DNA from: Flavobacteriaceae bacterium
GTDB taxonomy: Bacteria; Bacteroidota; Bacteroidia; Flavobacteriales; Flavobacteriaceae
DNA length: 64,000 bases
Direction: 5' to 3'
Assembly: GCA_002862755.1 (NCBI GenBank)
Contig: PKDY01000046.1
Coordinates: 62,001-126,000, forward strand
Of the stretch, positions 44,074 to 51,827 are shown piece by piece; position 1 is the stretch's first letter, and each line of letters opens with the position of its first letter. The notes under the pieces are model-generated. The model did not search any database and was not told where the DNA came from. It was given only the letters and a program-made list of their open reading frames with translations. The translations under genes and the position numbers were made by a program.

Positions 44074-44748
44074 TTAAATCTTTAGCAAGAAATTTGGATC
44101 AGGGCAATTGGACATATAAAAAGAGAGGTCTTTACTACTGCAAACTCCAGGATAATCTCCTTTTTTTTCTTCCATATCTAGGATGATTTGAAAATGCAAA
44201 TGTGGTGCATAATCTCCATTAATTGGTGGTGACCCAAGGGTAGCAATGCAGGTTCCTTTTTTTACAGTTTGACCAATACTTTTGTCGTCGAGACTTTCTA
44301 AGCTAAGATGACCGTATAAGGTATAAAAAGTTATTCCTTCAATTTGATGTTTCAAAATAATAGTGGGGCCATAATCTCCTAATGCTGTATTGTTTTGAAA
44401 ACTATGTATTGTTCCATCTAAAGCAGCTAAAACAGTTGTTCCTGCTTTAATCCATAAATCCAAACCAATATGAATATTCCGTTCCTCTGTAACAGTATCA
44501 TTAAAAACGGTGCTTCTTTTATAAAGATTGCGTGTTTCTAAATAACCACCATAAGCGACTTTTGCTTTATTTTTGGATAAATGATTTTCAATGTATTGTT
44601 CAAAAGCAGCTGCATCTTTTAGTACTGAGGATGTCAAATCGTTATTAGATGCAGACAGTTGAATAGGTGTATATAAAGAATAGTCAATTGAGGCATCGAT
44701 TACTTTGACATCCTGTACGTTTTTTAAAATCTCTAAAAAATGGGTCAT
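44074..44748 (-). CDS. M23 family metallopeptidase
   Basis: This 224 aa LytM-type protein has a zinc-binding HxxxD motif in NIHIGLDLWI (about residues 101-110) and the HxH motif in HLHFQ (about 193-197), so the site appears active. The usual glycyl-glycine or DD-endopeptidase role on peptidoglycan is expected. No signal peptide is visible: the sequence starts MTHFLEILKNVQDVK. Either it is cytoplasmic and acts on another substrate, or it is exported in an atypical way. It starts 5 nt after the stop of the lipoprotein gene at 44754-45572 and is probably cotranscribed with it. Confidence 0.85.
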   Translation of the reverse strand: MTHFLEILKNVQDVKVIDASIDYSLYTPIQLSASNNDLTSSVLKDAAAFEQYIENHLSKNKAKVAYGGYLETRNLYKRSTVFNDTVTEERNIHIGLDLWIKAGTTVLAALDGTIHSFQNNTALGDYGPTIILKHQIEGITFYTLYGHLSLESLDDKSIGQTVKKGTCIATLGSPPINGDYAPHLHFQIILDMEEKKGDYPGVCSSKDLSFYMSNCPDPNFLLKI

Positions 44749-44753
44749 ATTAA

Positions 44754-45572
44754 TTATTTCAAAGGTACTACAATTGTGTTTTTTGGTTTACTAAAAAGAC
44801 TATCATTTGTTTTTGAGAAAGTTATATTTGATAAAGTAGCCGTACCAATTTTTTCTCCAAATCCCGTTTCATTGGTCCACATATGATACGTCCAATCTTT
44901 AGCAAAAGGAATTCCGTCTACTTCTGAAAAATTAGTATACTTTACTGCATGAGGTTCTTTTTCAGCGGCTTCTTTTCCTTTGCCAAAACTTACAATATAA
45001 GCGGCTCCAACTAAATAATTAGCGTTGTCTTTATAAACAATATACCAATCATCCGGAGCATCACCTACATTTGCCTCAAAAGATAATTTTCCTGTATGTG
45101 CAATAGTATCATAAAACGGTTTGTCTTGGAAATCAGACCAAATAGTGCCGTTGTCATTTAACTTATAGGGAATAGTTACAAAATAAGGCCAGGTAAAAAT
45201 GTCGAAACGGTCTTTTGGAAGATTAGCATCTTTTTTATTAGTAAACACATTATTGCCATCATAAATAACAATTTCTCCATTGGTTCTTTCCATCTTTATT
45301 TTGCTTCCAGATACCGTTTGCGTAAATCTTGCAGCTAAATAATCTTTACCACCAAATTTAACTATTAAATCGTAACCTACTACTTCATGACTCATAAAAG
45401 CGGTCTTTTTGTGTGTAATTTCGATTCCTTTAGTGAATTCAGGAATTTCTTTGATAGCCTCTTCTGAAACTTCAGATACTGCTGTTTTTACTTCCTCTTT
45501 TTTAGTGTTTTCCTGACAAGAAAAGAAGAATAAGCTTAAAATAGTGCCAGAAAATAGGATTTTATTTTTCAT
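44754..45572 (-). CDS. DUF6503-like lipoprotein, 272 aa
   Basis: The signal peptide MKNKILFSGTILSLFFFSCQ has lipobox FFSC. An acidic linker of about 30 residues precedes a beta-rich domain with VVGYDLIVKFGGKDY, GEIVIYDGNNVF, FDIFTWPYFVTIPYKL and DDWYIVYKD. It looks like the flavobacterial DUF6503 family, distantly reminiscent of LolA-like half-barrels. The family name is from memory, so moderately sure. It is the first gene of a probable three-gene unit with the M23 peptidase and the 77 aa lipoprotein. Confidence 0.72.
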   Translation of the reverse strand: MKNKILFSGTILSLFFFSCQENTKKEEVKTAVSEVSEEAIKEIPEFTKGIEITHKKTAFMSHEVVGYDLIVKFGGKDYLAARFTQTVSGSKIKMERTNGEIVIYDGNNVFTNKKDANLPKDRFDIFTWPYFVTIPYKLNDNGTIWSDFQDKPFYDTIAHTGKLSFEANVGDAPDDWYIVYKDNANYLVGAAYIVSFGKGKEAAEKEPHAVKYTNFSEVDGIPFAKDWTYHMWTNETGFGEKIGTATLSNITFSKTNDSLFSKPKNTIVVPLK

Positions 45573-45668
45573 TTTATATTGTTTTTTTTAATACTTTATA
45601 AAAGTAATAATCAGAAAGTAAAATGTAGTGTAGTTGTTTTGTTTTGACCTTTTATTAACAGACATATG

Positions 45669-46052
45669 TTAGGTAACTAACTCATTGTACAATTTATCAA
45701 ATGTGAGGTCTAAATTAGCGCTAAATCCAGCATGTGGTCGAGAAGTTTGTATACTAGAACTTTTAACAGCACTAATCCATCTGAATCGTTCCTCTTTTTC
45801 AAATTGAGCTACAGGACCACCTTCTTTTTTGCCTTCACAAATAGTAACCAAAGCTTCTAAATTTACGTGTAATTGTTCCAAGTCAAATTTGGGACAAAAA
45901 GCAATTATTTTTTCTTTTGGAATTTGATATTGAATGCGCAAGTATTTTTGACGTTTACAAAATAGCATCAAACCTACATTGATAAATTCTTCGCGCTCTA
46001 CTCTTGGTACTACACGAATTATCGTATAATCATATAAATGTTTTTCGTGCAT
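45669..46052 (-). CDS. DUF3037 domain-containing protein
   Basis: This 127 aa protein shows the DUF3037 pattern, YTIIRVVPRVEREEFINVGLMLFC (in part: VPRVEREEFINVGL, about residues 15-28), followed by a C-terminal D-x-L-F/Y segment. It begins inside the 3' end of the HipA-like gene (23 nt overlap), so the two are translationally coupled. DUF3037 genes regularly pair with HipA-like kinase genes. The function is unknown. Confidence 0.85.
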   Translation of the reverse strand: MHEKHLYDYTIIRVVPRVEREEFINVGLMLFCKRQKYLRIQYQIPKEKIIAFCPKFDLEQLHVNLEALVTICEGKKEGGPVAQFEKEERFRWISAVKSSSIQTSRPHAGFSANLDLTFDKLYNELVT

Positions 46053-46818
46053 CTTGAGCTTGTTTTAAAAATAATTCTGCATGCTGTAAACGAATCGTCA
46101 AAAACTGAAAATAAACGTTTTTTATGGCTTCTGGTGTTATAGATGGGTCTTCCCATTGTAACCAATCTTCTGGAATTTGATTTACAATTTCTTTTAAAAT
46201 ATCGGAATTTAAAGTGGTAGTACAAAATTCATGAGCAACCTCTAATTGTGAGGCTTTGGGCAACAAAACGTGATCTTTAATGAGAGCAAAAGGGGTTTTA
46301 GCAGTGGTTTCCCAATGGGTCCAAGAATGATGAAAATAAAAAGATGCACCATGATCAATAAGCCAAAGTTCTTTTTTCCAAAGGAGTAGATTCGTGTTTT
46401 TGAAGGTGCGATCTACATTGGTAATAAAAGCATCCAACCAAACAATTTTTGATGCCAATAAAGCTTCACAATCGTTTGCTGCTGCATCATAGGTTAAAGC
46501 ACCTGATAAAAAATGCAACCCTAAATTTAAGCCTTGACTAAATTTTAATAAATCTTGAATCTCTTCATCGGCTTCTGTTCTTCCAAAAGCTTCATCTAAA
46601 TTCGCAAAAACCAATTCAGGAACGGGTAAACCGATAACTTTTGCGATTTGGCCACCCAAAAATTCAGCGATTAATGCTTTCACTCCATGTCCTGCACCTC
46701 TAAATTTTAATACATATTTAAAATCATCATCAGCTTCAGCTAAAGCAGGTAAAGAACCTCCTTCTCGAAGCGGAGTAATATATCGGGTAACATTTACAGT
46801 TCGTAACTTTAAATTCAT
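46030..46818 (-). CDS. HipA-like kinase domain protein
   Basis: This 262 aa protein matches the short HipA-like (HipA_2) kinase family. Visible are a nucleotide-loop-like segment YVLKFRGAGHGVKALIAEFLGG (in part), IVWLDAFITNVDRTFKNTNLL (in part: DAFITNVDRT, a catalytic-loop-like N-x-D-R) and the metal-binding-like LIDHGASFYF. Canonical HipA kinases phosphorylate glutamyl-tRNA synthetase. No HipB antitoxin is adjacent, and instead DUF3037 overlaps its 3' end. The start used is MNLKLRTVNVTRYI, seven codons into the track ORF. Whether it acts as a toxin is unknown. Confidence 0.8.
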   Translation of the reverse strand: MNLKLRTVNVTRYITPLREGGSLPALAEADDDFKYVLKFRGAGHGVKALIAEFLGGQIAKVIGLPVPELVFANLDEAFGRTEADEEIQDLLKFSQGLNLGLHFLSGALTYDAAANDCEALLASKIVWLDAFITNVDRTFKNTNLLLWKKELWLIDHGASFYFHHSWTHWETTAKTPFALIKDHVLLPKASQLEVAHEFCTTTLNSDILKEIVNQIPEDWLQWEDPSITPEAIKNVYFQFLTIRLQHAELFLKQAQDARKTFI

Positions 46819-46847
46819 TACTAAAAAACTTTTAAACAAAGGTAGCT

Positions 46848-46881
46848 AAAAAAAAACTCCGATATTTTATCGGAGTTTTTT
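46848..46881 (-). terminator. Terminator of fabD
   Basis: The perfect stem ACTCCGATA / TATCGGAGT with loop TTT is flanked by A- and T-runs, 18 nt past the fabD stop. Confidence 0.85.
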
Positions 46882-46894
46882 AGGTTTGTTTTTT

Positions 46895-47767
46895 TTAAGC
46901 GGAATGAGTAGCTACTTCTTTATTGATTTTATTGACTAAACCAACCAGTACTTTTCCTGGACCTACTTCAGTAAAACTAGTGGCACCATCCGCTATCATT
47001 TGATTAACAGATTGTGTCCATTTTACTGGAGCAGTCAATTGGATGATTAAATTTTTCTTTATTTCTTCTGGATCTGAAACGGCATTAGCGGTTACATTTT
47101 GATATACTGGACAAACAGGTTTTGAAAAAGTAGTTGCTTCAATTGCTGCTGCTAACTCTTCTCTTGCAGGTTCCATCATAGGTGAATGGAAAGCACCTCC
47201 AACAGGTAAAATTAAAGCTCTTTTTGCACCCGCTTCTTTCATTTTTTCACAGGCCACTTCAACAGCTTTGTATTCTCCAGAAATGACTAACTGTCCAGGA
47301 CAATTGTAATTTGCAGCAACAACAACCCCATCGATGCTAGCGCAAATATCTTCTACTATTTTATCTTCTAAATTTAAAACAGCAGCCATAGTGGAAGGTG
47401 TTATTTCGCAGGCTTTTTGCATAGCTTGTGCTCTTTGAGATACTAATTTTAAACCATCTTCAAAAGATAAAGCTCCATTAGCAACTAATGCTGAAAATTC
47501 ACCTAAAGAATGTCCAGCAACCATTTCTGGTTTGAAATCTTCTAAAGTTTTTGCTAAAATTACAGAATGTAAGAAAACTGCTGGTTGCGTTACTTTGGTT
47601 TCTTTCAGTTGATCTGCTGTTCCTTCAAACATGATATCGGTAATTCTAAAGCCTAAAATTTCGTTCGCTTTTTCAAATAATTCTTTGGCTATTGCCGAAT
47701 TTTCATATAAGTCTTTTCCCATTCCTGTAAATTGGGCTCCTTGACCTGGAAATACGTATGCTTTCAT
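46895..47767 (-). CDS. fabD: Malonyl-CoA:ACP transacylase
   Basis: FabD loads malonyl groups onto acyl carrier protein for fatty acid synthesis. The 290 aa sequence shows FPGQGAQFTGMG at the start, the nucleophile elbow GHSLGEFSAL (Ser87) with the expected Arg in SQRAQAMQ, and the catalytic His in GGAFHSPMM. It is a single-gene unit between two gaps, with a strong terminator. Confidence 0.96.
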   Translation of the reverse strand: MKAYVFPGQGAQFTGMGKDLYENSAIAKELFEKANEILGFRITDIMFEGTADQLKETKVTQPAVFLHSVILAKTLEDFKPEMVAGHSLGEFSALVANGALSFEDGLKLVSQRAQAMQKACEITPSTMAAVLNLEDKIVEDICASIDGVVVAANYNCPGQLVISGEYKAVEVACEKMKEAGAKRALILPVGGAFHSPMMEPAREELAAAIEATTFSKPVCPVYQNVTANAVSDPEEIKKNLIIQLTAPVKWTQSVNQMIADGATSFTEVGPGKVLVGLVNKINKEVATHSA

Positions 47768-47946
47768 TTGTTTCGTTTAATTTTTAATGCGTTATGTTTT
47801 TTTATGTATTCATAATCGGTAACAAAAATAGACTTTTTTAAGCATAATTAGGTCTTGTGAAACCTAAAATCTATCTAGTATTTTTTATTTATAGGAAGGA
47901 TGAAAGCTTTAATTTTAATAAGGAAGCATACTTTAAAGAGGTAAAT

Positions 47947-48687
47947 TCAATGCTTTATTTTTTTTTGAATAAACTTATCCAATATTTCTATTGCTAAATC
48001 ACTTTTTGGAAGATTAGGAACAAATAGGATAATTTTTCCATAAGAATCTATCACATAAAAATAAGGAAAAGTATTATTGGTAGCCAGCATTTCTGTATTC
48101 TCAATTGTATAAATATTGGTGTTTTTTTTAAGAGTTTGATTATTGAAAAAATTACTTAAAGTAGCATTGTCTTTTGATTGAGTGATTATGAAGTCTAGCT
48201 CTGGATTCGCAACAATAAGATTTGTGACCTCTCGTTTAATTGTAGTCCATGATTCTTTATTTGTAAAAATAAGAATGCTATAATTGGATTTTGGATGTTC
48301 TTTTCCTTTGCAAATACTTTGGTTATGAATATTATAAGCGCAAATTGAGGCAATCGTATCACCTAATTTATATTCAGGAGAAAACTTTGAAAGCCCGTAA
48401 GTAGAAATGAGTTCCTCTTTCCCAGAATATACTTGATATTTATCATCTTCAGCGCTAGTACTATTCCTTTTTCGAACTAAAAACTCCATTTCTTTAATAG
48501 GATCTAGTAATGGGATGGAGATATATTCTCCCGTTTTCATTAATTCTAAAAATTGTTGATGATTGATTACATTTCCAATGGAATCTTTGTAGTAAATTCT
48601 TTTCTCTGGATTCTTTTCTGTTGTTATGCTTTGTGATATTCCTTGGAAAAAAAGGAATAAAAAAAGAAGGACTAATTTCTTTTTCAT
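47947..48687 (-). CDS. Hypothetical exported protein, 246 aa
   Basis: A signal peptide (MKKKLVLLFLFLFFQGISQ) is followed by a domain that may have a thioredoxin-like fold. The C-terminal phrase NTFPYFYVIDSYGKIILFVP resembles the cis-Pro strand of thioredoxin-like proteins, and there is a central strand YSILIFTNKESW. There is no CxxC motif; the only two Cys are in ASICAYN and SICKGKE, so redox catalysis is doubtful. It is a single-gene unit with short A+T-rich gaps on both sides. Confidence 0.68.
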   Translation of the reverse strand: MKKKLVLLFLFLFFQGISQSITTEKNPEKRIYYKDSIGNVINHQQFLELMKTGEYISIPLLDPIKEMEFLVRKRNSTSAEDDKYQVYSGKEELISTYGLSKFSPEYKLGDTIASICAYNIHNQSICKGKEHPKSNYSILIFTNKESWTTIKREVTNLIVANPELDFIITQSKDNATLSNFFNNQTLKKNTNIYTIENTEMLATNNTFPYFYVIDSYGKIILFVPNLPKSDLAIEILDKFIQKKIKH

Positions 48688-48799
48688 TTGAATTCAATTA
48701 AAAAAACGTAAAAAATGATGTGAAACCCATACAAGAGTTGCTATAAAGTTACGAATAAATTTTATGTCAATTAATTTGATATTCAGTTGATTATAAAAA

Positions 48800-48848
48800 A
48801 ATAAAAAGCCTTGCAAATCCTAAAATCTGTAAGGCTTATTTTTTTTGA
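48800..48848 (-). terminator. Terminator of the YceI gene
   Basis: The stem AAGCCTT / AAGGCTT, with an extended imperfect inner pairing and a 15-20 nt loop, is followed by a long T-run on the minus strand. Confidence 0.65.
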
Positions 48849-48857
48849 AAGTTTAAA

Positions 48858-49388
48858 TTAGGCTTTAACCAATTGTAATTCGATGATTAGTTTAACTTCT
48901 TCACCTACTAATACACCACCGGTTTCTAATGCTGCATTCCAGTTTAATCCCCAATCTTTTCGGTTGATTTTACCTTCAATGTTTAAACCTACTTTTGTAT
49001 TTCCCCAAGGATCTTGCATTAATCCACTAAATTCAACTGGTAATTTCACTTCTTTGGATGTTCCTTTAATCGTTAAAATACCCGTTAATTCATAATTATG
49101 ATCGGATATTTTAGAAAAAGAGTTGCTTGTAAACGTTAAATTTGGGAAGTTTTCAGCATCAAAAAAATCACCGCTTTTTAGGTGGTTATCTCTATCTGTA
49201 TTACTAGTATTAATAGAGTTGATTGCTGCTGAGAAAGAAATTTTAGCCGTTGAAAAATCATTTTCTTCTGTTTCAATTACGCCTTCATAAGAGTCAAATT
49301 TCCCTGAAACATTTGTAAACATCATGTGTTTTACTTTAAAACCTATTTCTGAATGTGTGGAATCTATTGTCCATTTTGTAGTTGCCAT
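48858..49388 (-). CDS. YceI family protein
   Basis: This 176 aa lipocalin-like YceI protein shows WTIDSTHSEIGFKVKHMM, then SGKFDSYEGVIET, DNHLKSGDFFDAENFPNLTF (in part) and GKINRKDWGLNWN. YceI proteins bind long polyisoprenoids or amphiphilic molecules. There is no signal peptide, so it is probably cytoplasmic, as in many flavobacterial copies next to pirin/OsmC genes. It has its own promoter with the same operator palindrome as the pirin operon upstream, so the two are probably co-regulated. Confidence 0.93.
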   Translation of the reverse strand: MATTKWTIDSTHSEIGFKVKHMMFTNVSGKFDSYEGVIETEENDFSTAKISFSAAINSINTSNTDRDNHLKSGDFFDAENFPNLTFTSNSFSKISDHNYELTGILTIKGTSKEVKLPVEFSGLMQDPWGNTKVGLNIEGKINRKDWGLNWNAALETGGVLVGEEVKLIIELQLVKA

Positions 49389-49423
49389 ATTTTTTATTTT
49401 AAATTATGTTTTTAATTACACTA

Positions 49424-49469
49424 CAAATTTACAATCAGATGGTTAGAGTGTCACTTAACCTAGATTAAG
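49424..49469 (-). promoter_or_regulatory. YceI promoter with operator palindrome
   Basis: The palindrome CTTAACCTAGATTAAG (49454-49469) lies 22 nt upstream, in the minus sense, of a -7 box TAAATTTG (49424-49431). The pirin promoter has the identical palindrome, spacing and box. The operator sits where the -33 element should be, as for a class II activator site. Confidence 0.7.
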
Positions 49470-49476
49470 AAGTAAC

Positions 49477-50010
49477 TCAAATGTTTATTTTTTTTACTTT
49501 TTCTTTTAATTCGTTATCCAAAGCGGTATTGGTAATCACACCTTTTTTAGTATCGAAATTATCATTAAAACTAGGCAATGAAAAAGTAGCTTCAATAACG
49601 CCATCATGTCTTGGAAATCTTCCTTCAGCAATTTCTAAAACAGAACTACCGCCACGAGCTCCTGGAGAAGTTGCTAAAAGGAATATGCTTTTCCCTTGAA
49701 ATAGTTTTACATTGATGCGAGACATCCAATCGAAAAGACTTTTGAAAGCGGCTGTATAATTTCCATTATGTTCTGCCATAGAAATAACGAGTAAATCGGC
49801 TTCTGCAATTTTGTTTAAAAAAGCGTGAACCGATTGAGGAAAACCTTCTTCTTTTTCAATGTCTATGGAATATGTTGGTACAGGAAAATCATTTAAATCT
49901 AAAACTTCTGTTGTAGCATTGGTAAAAAGACCCGCAGCATAAGTGGCTAATTGTTTATTAATTGATTTTTTACTGTTTGATGCACCAAAAGCAATAATTT
50001 TTTTCGCCAT
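49477..50010 (-). CDS. NADPH-dependent FMN reductase family protein
   Basis: This 177 aa flavodoxin-like protein has the FMN phosphate loop in FGASNSKKSINKQLA (about residues 8-22) and the SMAEHNGNYTAAFK segment typical of the NADPH-dependent FMN reductase/azoreductase family. It should reduce flavins or quinone-like substrates. It lies 3 nt downstream of the YjdI gene and is the last gene of the five-gene pirin operon. The YceI promoter starts directly after its stop. Confidence 0.92.
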   Translation of the reverse strand: MAKKIIAFGASNSKKSINKQLATYAAGLFTNATTEVLDLNDFPVPTYSIDIEKEEGFPQSVHAFLNKIAEADLLVISMAEHNGNYTAAFKSLFDWMSRINVKLFQGKSIFLLATSPGARGGSSVLEIAEGRFPRHDGVIEATFSLPSFNDNFDTKKGVITNTALDNELKEKVKKINI

Positions 50011-50013
50011 TAT

Positions 50014-50238
50014 TTATTTGTTTTTATAATAGGTTAATGCTCCTGATGGACATTTCTCAACAGTTGCAATAATTTTTTCAGTAGTTGAATTTTCGGGTGT
50101 AATCCAAGGTTTTTCTTTAGGTTTAAAAACATCGGGATTGTTTCGTACGCAATTTCCAGAATGAATGCACTTTCCAGATTGCCACACTATGGTTACTTCA
50201 CCATTTGTGTATTCTTTTGTAATGTCTTTCGGGTTCAT
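50014..50238 (-). CDS. YjdI-type (4Fe-4S) mono-cluster protein
   Basis: This 74 aa protein has the conserved cysteines of the divergent 4Fe-4S mono-cluster family (Fer4_19), CIHSGNCVRNNPDVF and VEKCPSGALTYY. It probably acts as a small electron carrier. In many bacteria YjdI is encoded beside a small GNAT protein (YjdJ), as here with one gene between. It is 3 nt upstream of the FMN reductase and 30 nt downstream of the OsmC gene. Confidence 0.9.
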   Translation of the reverse strand: MNPKDITKEYTNGEVTIVWQSGKCIHSGNCVRNNPDVFKPKEKPWITPENSTTEKIIATVEKCPSGALTYYKNK

Positions 50239-50268
50239 ATGTTGTGATTTAGTTTGTTAAAAATACAA

Positions 50269-50676
50269 TTAAATTGTGGTTTCTATAACAACTTTGTTTT
50301 TCAAAATTTTAGATACGGGACATTTTTCTGCGATTAGTAATAGTCGGTTTTTAATATCTTTTTCAATATTTTCTGAAAAAGTAATGGTACGTGATATTGT
50401 TGTTGTTAATTCAGGAGTGTTTTCCTGATATAAATTTAAGGAAATATTTATTTCTGGAATATTCCAGCCTTTTCTATCGATATACATTCGTAAAGTAGAC
50501 AAAGTGCAACCTGCTAAAGATGCTAAAAGAGTGGAGTAGGGATCTGGACCTAGATCTTTACCTTCAATACTTTCGGGTTCATCCATTATAAATGTACCAT
50601 TTCGCCATGAAATGGTACATTTGTATTTTTGTAAACCAATATGTCCTAATACATCATTTTCTAATAATTTTTCCAT
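50269..50676 (-). CDS. OsmC family protein
   Basis: OsmC/Ohr-type thiol peroxidases reduce organic hydroperoxides with two conserved cysteines. Here these are in LASLAGCTLSTLRMY (about Cys56) and AEKCPVSKIL (about Cys118), in a 135 aa protein. The general OsmC subgroup fits better than Ohr proper. It is in the middle of the pirin operon, 2 nt downstream of the GNAT gene. Confidence 0.93.
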   Translation of the reverse strand: MEKLLENDVLGHIGLQKYKCTISWRNGTFIMDEPESIEGKDLGPDPYSTLLASLAGCTLSTLRMYIDRKGWNIPEINISLNLYQENTPELTTTISRTITFSENIEKDIKNRLLLIAEKCPVSKILKNKVVIETTI

Positions 50677-50678
50677 AA

Positions 50679-50963
50679 TTACAATACGTCTTGATATTCT
50701 GGTGTTTTTTCAAAAACTTTTTTCGCAAAAGGACACAAAGGGATAATTTTTAAGTTTTTCTCACGAGCAAAAGCAACCGCTTGAGCTACCATTTGTTTTC
50801 CAAAGCCTTTACCATTGTATGCTTCATTTACTTCGGTGTGATCGATGATTATTTTGTCACTACCGGCATAAACAAAAGTCATTTTTGCGGCTAATTTTCT
50901 GTCTACTTCAATGTAGAAGTAACCGTTTTTGTCGTTGGTTTCTAATTGGACTGTTGGTGTCAT
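50679..50963 (-). CDS. Small GNAT-family N-acetyltransferase (YjdJ-like)
   Basis: This 94 aa mini-GNAT has the acetyl-CoA loop in NEAYNGKGFGKQMV and the family-typical LKIIPLCPFAKKVFEKTPEYQD (in part: CPFAKKVFEK). Substrates of these short proteins are not established. It is placed between pirin (11 nt) and OsmC (2 nt), in a tightly packed operon. Confidence 0.9.
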   Translation of the reverse strand: MTPTVQLETNDKNGYFYIEVDRKLAAKMTFVYAGSDKIIIDHTEVNEAYNGKGFGKQMVAQAVAFAREKNLKIIPLCPFAKKVFEKTPEYQDVL

Positions 50964-50974
50964 AATTTGTATTA

Positions 50975-51691
50975 TTAATGTTCCATTGGAATTTCCATTA
51001 CTAAAAATTTAGCTGCAGTTACGGCCTTAATTTCGAGTGTATTGGTATTCCAAATTCCGATAGCATCTCTAGTATTTAGCTTTTCACCATTTACTTCAAT
51101 CTCTCCTTCAATTGTCATGATATAAAAACCATTACCTTCTTTTTTTAGAGCCAATTGTTTGGTAACATCTTGCTCAAAATCACTTAAATAAAACCACGCG
51201 TCTTGATGAATCCAAACGCCTTCATCTTCTGGATTAGGAGACAATATTTGAGCGAAATTATTTTTTTGTAACGATTGATCTAATGTTATTTGTTGGTAAC
51301 GAGGTGTTACATTTTCTTTGTTAGGAAATAACCAAATTTGGAATAATTTTGTTTGTTGGTCCGCATTAGGATTAAATTCGCTATGTCTGATGCCACTTCC
51401 TGCACTCATTACTTGAACGTCACCTGTTTTAATTGTAGCGGCATTTCCCATACTATCTTTATGTGCCAAATCGCCTTCTAAAGGAATAGTGATAATTTCC
51501 ATATTATCGTGGGGATGTGTTCCAAAACCCATTCCAGCAGCTATGGTGTCATCATTTAATACGCGTAATGCTCCAAAATGTACGCGTTCTGGATTGTACC
51601 AATTTGCGAAACTAAAACTATGCCATGCATTTAACCAACCATGATTTGCATTTCCTCTTGTGTTTGCTCTATGAATTACTGAATTTTTCAT
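50975..51691 (-). CDS. Pirin family protein
   Basis: This 238 aa bicupin has the N-terminal pirin cupin metal ligands in GTHPHDNMEII (two His) and SGIRHSEFNP (His and Glu), and the family start HRANTRGNANHGWLNAWHSF (in part). Bacterial pirins of this kind include quercetinase-like dioxygenases and redox-sensing regulators. It is the first gene of a five-gene operon (pirin, GNAT, OsmC, YjdI, FMN reductase) and is preceded by a promoter with a 16 bp operator. Confidence 0.95.
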   Translation of the reverse strand: MKNSVIHRANTRGNANHGWLNAWHSFSFANWYNPERVHFGALRVLNDDTIAAGMGFGTHPHDNMEIITIPLEGDLAHKDSMGNAATIKTGDVQVMSAGSGIRHSEFNPNADQQTKLFQIWLFPNKENVTPRYQQITLDQSLQKNNFAQILSPNPEDEGVWIHQDAWFYLSDFEQDVTKQLALKKEGNGFYIMTIEGEIEVNGEKLNTRDAIGIWNTNTLEIKAVTAAKFLVMEIPMEH

Positions 51692-51774
51692 TTGTAAGAT
51701 TTTTTGTTAGGATAAAATGAAACAGTCTGAACGATTTCTTTACTGCTTCATTGTTGATTTTCAACTTATTTATA

Positions 51775-51820
51775 CAAATTTACAACCAACACACCTCTTT
51801 TGCCCTTAACCTAGATTAAG
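51775..51820 (-). promoter_or_regulatory. Pirin operon promoter with operator palindrome
   Basis: The palindrome CTTAACCTAGATTAAG (51805-51820) lies 22 nt upstream, in the minus sense, of -7 box TAAATTTG (51775-51782). The layout and sequence are the same as for YceI. Confidence 0.7.
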
Positions 51821-51827
51821 AAAAGAA

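Noticed and set aside
46019-46225. 68 aa minus-strand ORF at the HipA/DUF3037 overlap
   Set aside because: It lies in a third frame over two well-supported overlapping genes.
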